A stretch of DNA of 64,000 bases from positions 11,192,132 through 11,256,131 of the forward strand of contig OX421497.1 of assembly GCA_949126835.1 (NCBI GenBank). Reading direction: 5' to 3'. Both the position numbers and the translations under genes were made by a program. Positions 58,570 to 64,000 of the stretch are shown one piece after another; position 1 is the stretch's first letter, and every line of letters begins with the position of its first letter. The notes under the pieces are model-generated. The model was not told where the DNA came from, ran no database searches, and saw only the letters and a program-made list of their open reading frames with translations. Origin of the DNA: Anisus vortex. Lineage: Eukaryota; Mollusca; Gastropoda; Planorbidae.

Positions 58570-59400
58570 TTCATATTATGTTTGGAAGTTCATTCCACCA
58601 CCGAGGTGCTACGACGCTGTAGGAGCGAGCTGCAAATGTTTTTCCTTTTTACTTTTGGTAACTTGAGAAGTTGATGAATTTTGTTTGAGCGCAGTCCTGT
58701 TTTCTCTGATGTGTGTAGCTCGACTGTGAATCTAATGTACTGTGGAAATAGACCATGACGGCTTTTATATAGCATAATCAGAACTTAGAATTTTATCCTA
58801 AGTGTTATAGGTAGATTTGTTTAGACAGGTTGTTGGGCTGTCTTCATTGTTCAGAACAATTTTCGCAGCCATGTTTTGGACCCATTAAAGTTTTTCAAAT
58901 CACACTCTGGCAGTCCTATGTACAGACAGTTAGCACAATTTAACTGAGAGATTACCAGATCTACGATTAATGTCTCAAATGTCTCCTTTGTTAGAATGTT
59001 TGTAATACTTTTTATTATCTTCAGATTCCACATTGCAGATTTACATGTTTTTATTTGATCTCTGATTGTTATATTTTCATCTAAATATAATCTACGCCAA
59101 GATATTTTATTTGAGTTGTTTTATGAATGTTCTCATTGTTAAGTAGTAGATAGTTTGTTTGGCATTTTTTATCTGTTCTTTCGCTCCGAACAAGAATATT
59201 TCAGTTAGTTTTTGATCTGTTCATTTTTAGTATATTGCCATCCATCCAGACTTTGATTGATATTGAACATGTTTTAAATGTAGAAATTGCGTTAGTTTCA
59301 TTTTTAGTTGCTAAAAATGTTATCTTTAAGGCATGATCATCGGCACATCCATGCAGATCTATGTTTTGTACAATTTCTTCTAGCATCGTGGATGAATATG
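58570..59400 (-). mobile_element. LINE (L2-like) reverse transcriptase, degenerate
   Basis: Read on the - strand: EEIVQNIDLHGCADDHALK (the Y-ADD motif with Tyr changed to Cys), then VWMDGNILKMNRSKTN, TTQIKYLGVD, MWNLKIIKSITNILTKETFE, VISQLNCANCLYIGLPECDL and, near the end, KTGLRSNKIHQLLKLPKVKR. This is the ordered series of the L2-like RT palm to C-terminus. Frameshifts and stops break it; no endonuclease part is seen. The nearby minisatellite abuts its 3' side. Confidence 0.88.
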
Positions 59401-60227
59401 CATACACACATATAGATACGTACACAGTTACACACAGATTCACACAGCTACGAACACAACTACACAGAGAGAGACACACATGGCTAAGTAGGCCTTCACG
59501 ATTAGGCCTACAAACAATTGCAAACATATTTATCCGCCCAGTTACAGACATAATAACAACAAATAGCACACAAGCACACACATATACACAAAAAAAAACA
59601 CTGAGAAAAAAAATCACACACACACAAACTGACCTAAGTAGTAAAACAAGCACCTGTTTCCCCCCTTCTCAAAGTCTTACATCAACTCACTAATGTATCT
59701 TTTTAACCAAGATGGCGGGAAATCCCACGCAATTTTCGGTTTCCGTCTCTGTTGTTCTAATTATTTCGAATGACCTAATTTAGCACTTACCTATATATAG
59801 TTACTCCCTTTAGCTGGCCGTCAAAATATCTTTTCGAATTCTCATAAACCATAAAAGACTTGTAGCAAAGTTCTACCAAACGTAGACAACAAATACACAC
59901 AAGACTTTATCTCGAAATATACAAACGTAATTGATAAAGCGCGTGACTTTAAAAATAGAACACTTACAGTACATCCCAAGAGTAATAGTTAGGGACATTT
60001 GATTTGGGCATCTCTTGAGAAATCAGAAATCAATGAGGGAGAGTGAGATGTGTGTGGGGGAGGAGGAGGGGGTCTTATGGAAGTGGGAGGCGACAGAATT
60101 CAAAAATGGGTCTGTTTGGCTCTCTCAACTGTTTATAGTTTCCTTGACTATAACTATAACGTTAGTATGTGGTACATTTTTTTATAAAATTAAACGTGTT
60201 GTTGTTGTTTTTTTGTTGTTTACTCTT
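59401..60227. other. Spacer after the LINE relic
   Basis: CA-rich stretches at 59400-59630. No gene is seen. Confidence 0.45.
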
Positions 60228-60488
60228 GCATTTTTATTAGAGTTTTAAATGATGTTAAGTTACTGGTTTTCCTGGTTTGTTCAGGCAACCCATTCCATGC
60301 CATGATGCTACTCGGAAAGAAAGAGTACTTATATGCATTTGTTCTGGCAAAAGGGATCAAAAACGTTTTTTTTTCTTTATGTTTATCTGACCATTGCAAC
60401 AGGTTGTTATTAGGTCGTATTTCTAAATTAAAGTTTAATGCCTTAATTATTATTACTACTTTACTCTTGTCCCTTCTGTCCCCTAGTG
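60228..60488 (-). mobile_element. LINE L-A reverse-transcriptase C-terminus (downstream half of a split copy)
   Basis: An open - frame reads DRRDKSKVVIIIKALNFNLE, TFLIPFARTNAYKYSFFPSS, MAWNGLPEQTRKTSNLTSFK and ends with LIKMQE, the C-terminus of this LINE type. It joins exactly to the relic at 62614-63340 when the hAT element between them is removed. Confidence 0.88.
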
Positions 60489-62613
60489 CAGGGGTCAGCA
60501 ACCTTTTGCTAACAGTGTGCCAAACTAGGATTTCTAGGACAATTAACTCCGTAGCAAGAACAATGCCAAAAGCAAAGGAGATTATTTTTAGAGAAAATCG
60601 TTAAAGCGTTTTATATTTAGATTAATACAAAAAAACGTGTTTGTGATTATCATCTCTATTATTTGCAATTTGCATTTATATCAAAGGCAATATTTTATTA
60701 TTAAACTTTCACATTTATTATGGTAATTATTGTCTAAGGTCTAAAGTCTAAACATCATCATTTGTTAGTCGAGATGAGGATCTAACACTTGTACATATTA
60801 ATTATATTTTGATCTCAGTTTAACTGAGAAGTCCTTTATTGTATAGAGCGTTCTCGGTAGGCGGAGCTTAAGTTTTTTGTGTAAATTTAGTGACGTATTT
60901 GTGTAAATATAGAACCCACTTGAGGTACAAACATAACGTGGTGAAAGTGAAGTACTTCTTTATCATGCAAAATTCACATCTGAATATTGGCTATCCTACT
61001 CAAAAATAAGGAGGTAAATAGTAGTACTGTAGATTAATTGATTAATGTGATTAGGCTAGGGCCGGCTAGACCTATTTACACTTTCAATTTCACTTTATAG
61101 GCCTACACTTTTAATGTTTCGTAGGCTAGGCTACGATGTCAAGCGATATTGTTGGTAAATAATAAAATAGGCTATCTAGTCAAGTAACTATTAGGCTCAC
61201 ATCGTCTATGATCTATGTCTATGATAATAATAAAATAGCCTATTTTATTTAACATACATAATACAGCTTAAATCTTAATAAGACTTAAAACACAACACAT
61301 CATTTAGAAAAAGCTCGAGCCTATATGAAACTTTATTAATACAGCGGCCATATTTAATTGTACACCATTACTCAAAGTAAACACAAATCACGTGCTTTTT
61401 GTCACGGGATTGCAAACGCCCTATTTCAGATTTCACTGCTATTAAGTAACAAACAACTATCAAAGCTGAATAGATAAGTAGTAATATTGTATTCATACAA
61501 ACTGGGTAGTCAATGTAAATTTTAAAGTATAAATTCTATAGTCATATAATATTTATATAATTTTCAATACATTTTACAGTTTGATCATTTCAAATTTCTA
61601 AATTGTAAGCTAATAATCGTTTTATTATATATAAAAGAAAAATAAAGAAACATAATATTAGAAATATTAGCGCAAATAAAACGGGTTAATTATCTCCCTT
61701 GAATAAAAAAAAAGTTTCCACATTCGATTCAATAGTGATGCCAAACAAGTTATGTTTTGTAATATAACTAATATTACTGACTATTATTTCTTTTTATAAA
61801 CCCAACAGAATGTAATTATTAAAGGATTAATATAATTTACGTTAAACAGTTGTAAATAAACATATCCTTCATTATTGTTAATCCATTGAACATAAGGAGT
61901 TTATCTTTTAAACATTAATAAGATTGTTAACAGACATGCTACAGACAAGGATAAACATTAATAAGTACAGAAATTACTTAATATAGTGCTAATTAAATAG
62001 GTCTCTTATATTTATTTAATTAGTAATACAAATTAATTGATTTTAGAATTACTTATATTTATGTTTAATTAAAGAAGATGAGCATAAAAACTTGTTTTAA
62101 TGTAATTAGTCTGTATCAATTAATGAGCGGTCAAGTTTAGTGACCTCATTGTATGCTTAAAACAGCTTTCATGTGCTATCAAATCTGTTCACAAGTGTAA
62201 GTTGAACCAAAAGCTGAAAGTAAAAGAGCAAATGCTTTAAAAGCCTTGCCTTTGATTAGAAAACTCCGTGTTGAGTGCCTCGGTGTACTTCTGAAAAAGC
62301 CCAACTATCTATCTTCATATTATATGCCTTAATATAGGGATGTACATGTAGTTAAATGTTCTGAAATTGATTTCACGGCAAGGTATGTACAGTCGTTTCA
62401 ATGCAAATCCATTCCAGTGGTCCTTGTAAATGCGTTCAACTCACTAAAATGTGTCAGAAACATTGGCTTTAATACTCAGTTTTCCTCATTCTGAACCGGA
62501 AAATGTTAGTGTTTTTTTATCAATAAAAAATACCTCTTGAAGGTCTCTCCGGTGCCATTGAAAATCGCTCTGCGTGCCAAGTTTGGCAAGTGTGCTTAGG
62601 GTTGCCGACTCTG
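60489..62613 (+). mobile_element. Full-length H1 hAT-like element (2.1 kb) with 8-bp target duplication
   Basis: The left end CAGGGGTCAGCAACCTTTTG and right end gggttgccgactctg are imperfect inverted repeats. The flanks are ccctagtg (60481-60488) and ctctagtg (62614-62621), 7 of 8. This is the longest member and defines the family: left terminus, AT-rich interior without coding sequence, and right terminus. It contains a nested M1 MITE at 60846-61421. Confidence 0.88.
60846..61421 (-). mobile_element. TA-flanked MITE, family M1, nested
   Basis: Starts gagcgttctcgg and ends gggattgcaaacgccc, with TA at 60844-60845 and 61422-61423. The interior matches 33551-34105 (for example ttcacatctgaatattggct, gccattattacta..-type region, cagcggcca). 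The H1 sequence resumes on both sides. Confidence 0.85.
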
Positions 62614-63340
62614 CTCTAGTGTTTCTAGGTTTAGTGATTTAACTATTGGTGTTACTCTTGTCAGTTGTGAATATTCACTAGTAATGAACATTGCAGCTCC
62701 TTTCTGAATTTGTTCTAATTTTTTAATGTTTTCCTTTGTTGATGGGTCCCATACATATAATTCATATTCTAGTATAGGCCTAACTAATGTGAGATAGCAT
62801 TTTAGTTTTATATTCTTATTACATCTGTAGAAGTTCCTTTTTATGAATCCTAATGTTTTGTTTGATTGTTTAATTACTTCATCAATATGAGGAGTCCAAG
62901 ATAACTTTTCATTTATTATTACTCATAAGTACTTTGCATTGTTAGTTTGAGTTAGTTCTTTAACATGAATGAAGTAGTTAGTTTGTAATTATTTATTTCT
63001 TTTTCTTGAATACTCTTAAGTGGCATTTTTTTCTGTGTGAAAAGACATACGCCTGTTAGATTCCTACTTTTGCAGTTCATCTGTGTCTTTTTGTAAGAGT
63101 TCATTATCTTTTCCTGTCTTTATTATTCTATAAATTATGCAAGCATCGGCAAATACTTACTTTTGTTCCTGTGTTGATTCAATGGGGTAAGTCATTGAAA
63201 TAAATTATTAGAAATAGTAGGGATCCTAAAACAGTTCCTTTTGGAACTCCCGAATTTACAGTTATTGGTGATGATTTATAGTCAGGACGCAATTAATTGT
63301 CACTGTTTGTTCTCTGCCTATAAGAAAGTCTTAAAAAGAT
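62614..63340 (-). mobile_element. LINE L-A reverse transcriptase (upstream half of a split copy)
   Basis: - strand segments in order: a FL.GREQTVTIN-like start, GVPKGTVLGSLLFLIIYFND (RT motif), FADACIIYRIIKTGKDNELL (catalytic ADD with the second Asp replaced by Ala), YVWDPSTKENIKKLEQIQKG, AAMFITSEYSQLTRVTPIVK and SLNLETLE. Stops and frameshifts lie between them. The order and spacing match CR1/jockey-type LINEs. Confidence 0.88.
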
Positions 63341-64000
63341 GACAAAAAAAATATTTTTTTTAGTAAATCAATTGGAAAGAAATATATCTATGTTGGGCTG
63401 ATTTCACATATGTCAAGGCAATTCATATGTCGTTATATATTTAGATCTATTATTATGCAATGTAGATATTTTAAAAAATCAATTCATCTCACTGTTTATA
63501 AAGCCGAAGGCAATTTAATACAGTCTTGTCTTGGCTCACCGCCATTTTACTTCTGCATACAAGTCTTCCCCGCTTCCGGTTAGTAAGATCAATTTTGGCG
63601 AATTATTCTTTAAAATCTTAAAATCATTTTAATACCGTATAGTTTTTCCTTACTCTACCAGCGTAAGAACCATTAAATGATAACATCTTCAAGAGTCATG
63701 AGTCATAATTTCCCCTTATCGCGTCCCGGCGTCATGTTTCTGTGTTTTCTCCCCTGTTTCTGGCTGAATTACGTCACATGCTACATCAATGGACGCTCGC
63801 AGACGCATCCATCTCCGTTGAAGAAGTGTTTCCGGTCAACTTGAACCCAACAGTGAGCTATTTGCCCGTCAACTCAATTCTAATATATTAATCGATAGAA
63901 ATCCCTTTTTTTCTGTCTGTTTCTTTCTTTTTTTTTTTTTTTTTGAGAGGAAATAGCTGTAACTTTTTGACGTACATAAAATCAACTAGCTAATTATCGT
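63341..64000. other. Spacer to window end, no gene seen
   Basis: 63520-63850 is slightly richer in CpG, with gccattttact and cttccggt words, but no open frame or motif supports a gene or promoter call. Confidence 0.4.

Noticed and set aside
59201..59693. 150-codon open frame on the - strand
   Set aside because: Only its last third is meaningful and belongs to the LINE RT relic; the rest is CA-repeat translation.

Overview
This window looks like a piece of an animal nuclear genome, most likely a gastropod mollusc and probably a heterobranch or freshwater pulmonate. The reasons are large introns with GT-AG splice sites, AT-rich spacer DNA, very many CT/GA, GATA and GTGA microsatellites, and a dense load of non-LTR retrotransposon pieces, tRNA-derived SINEs and hAT-type DNA transposons. 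The taxon is an inference; no rRNA or mitochondrial marker is present.

The only host gene I can support lies on the + strand. It is a synaptotagmin of the synaptotagmin-7 type. One exon (31983-32367) carries linker and the first half of the C2A domain. The next (57368-57537) carries the second half, after an intron of 25.0 kb. Splice phases match, and all five C2A calcium-ligand aspartates are present. A short open segment at 20026-20142 has an upstream in-frame stop, a good donor and a phase that fits the first exon; it is my candidate for an alternative first exon. The transmembrane segment and the C2B domain are not visible and presumably lie outside the window.

Nearly everything else is repeats. 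By region: 1-20000 holds parts of a long hAT-like family (1-952, 12363-13310), a complete 162-bp member with a perfect 8-bp target duplication (13691-13852), a cluster of palindromic CRE octamers (1897-2125), GTGA-type minisatellites and one SINE copy on the - strand. The first putative intron (20143-31982) holds LINE tails, SINEs, a 1.4-kb ten-base minisatellite with higher-order structure (23901-25325), a foldback element and a TA-flanked MITE. The 25-kb intron holds a piggyBac-like TTAA element inside a hAT copy, several hAT elements with target duplications, an RTE/jockey-like LINE relic with a zinc finger, SPIN/Charlie-like hAT ends with a decayed transposase, an 18-bp x 28 satellite, a 45-bp minisatellite and a PIF/Harbinger-like MITE with a TAA duplication. 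Downstream of the last exon are an L2-like LINE relic (58570-59400) and a three-level nest: a LINE (60228-63340) split by a 2.1-kb hAT element (60489-62613), itself split by a TA-flanked MITE (60846-61421).

I did not find an operon, CRISPR array, phage or other prokaryote-like system. The most interesting points are the duplicated splice acceptor at the second C2A exon, the candidate alternative first exon, the triple transposon nest, the SPIN-like remains, the shared SINE/LINE tail and the CRE cluster.
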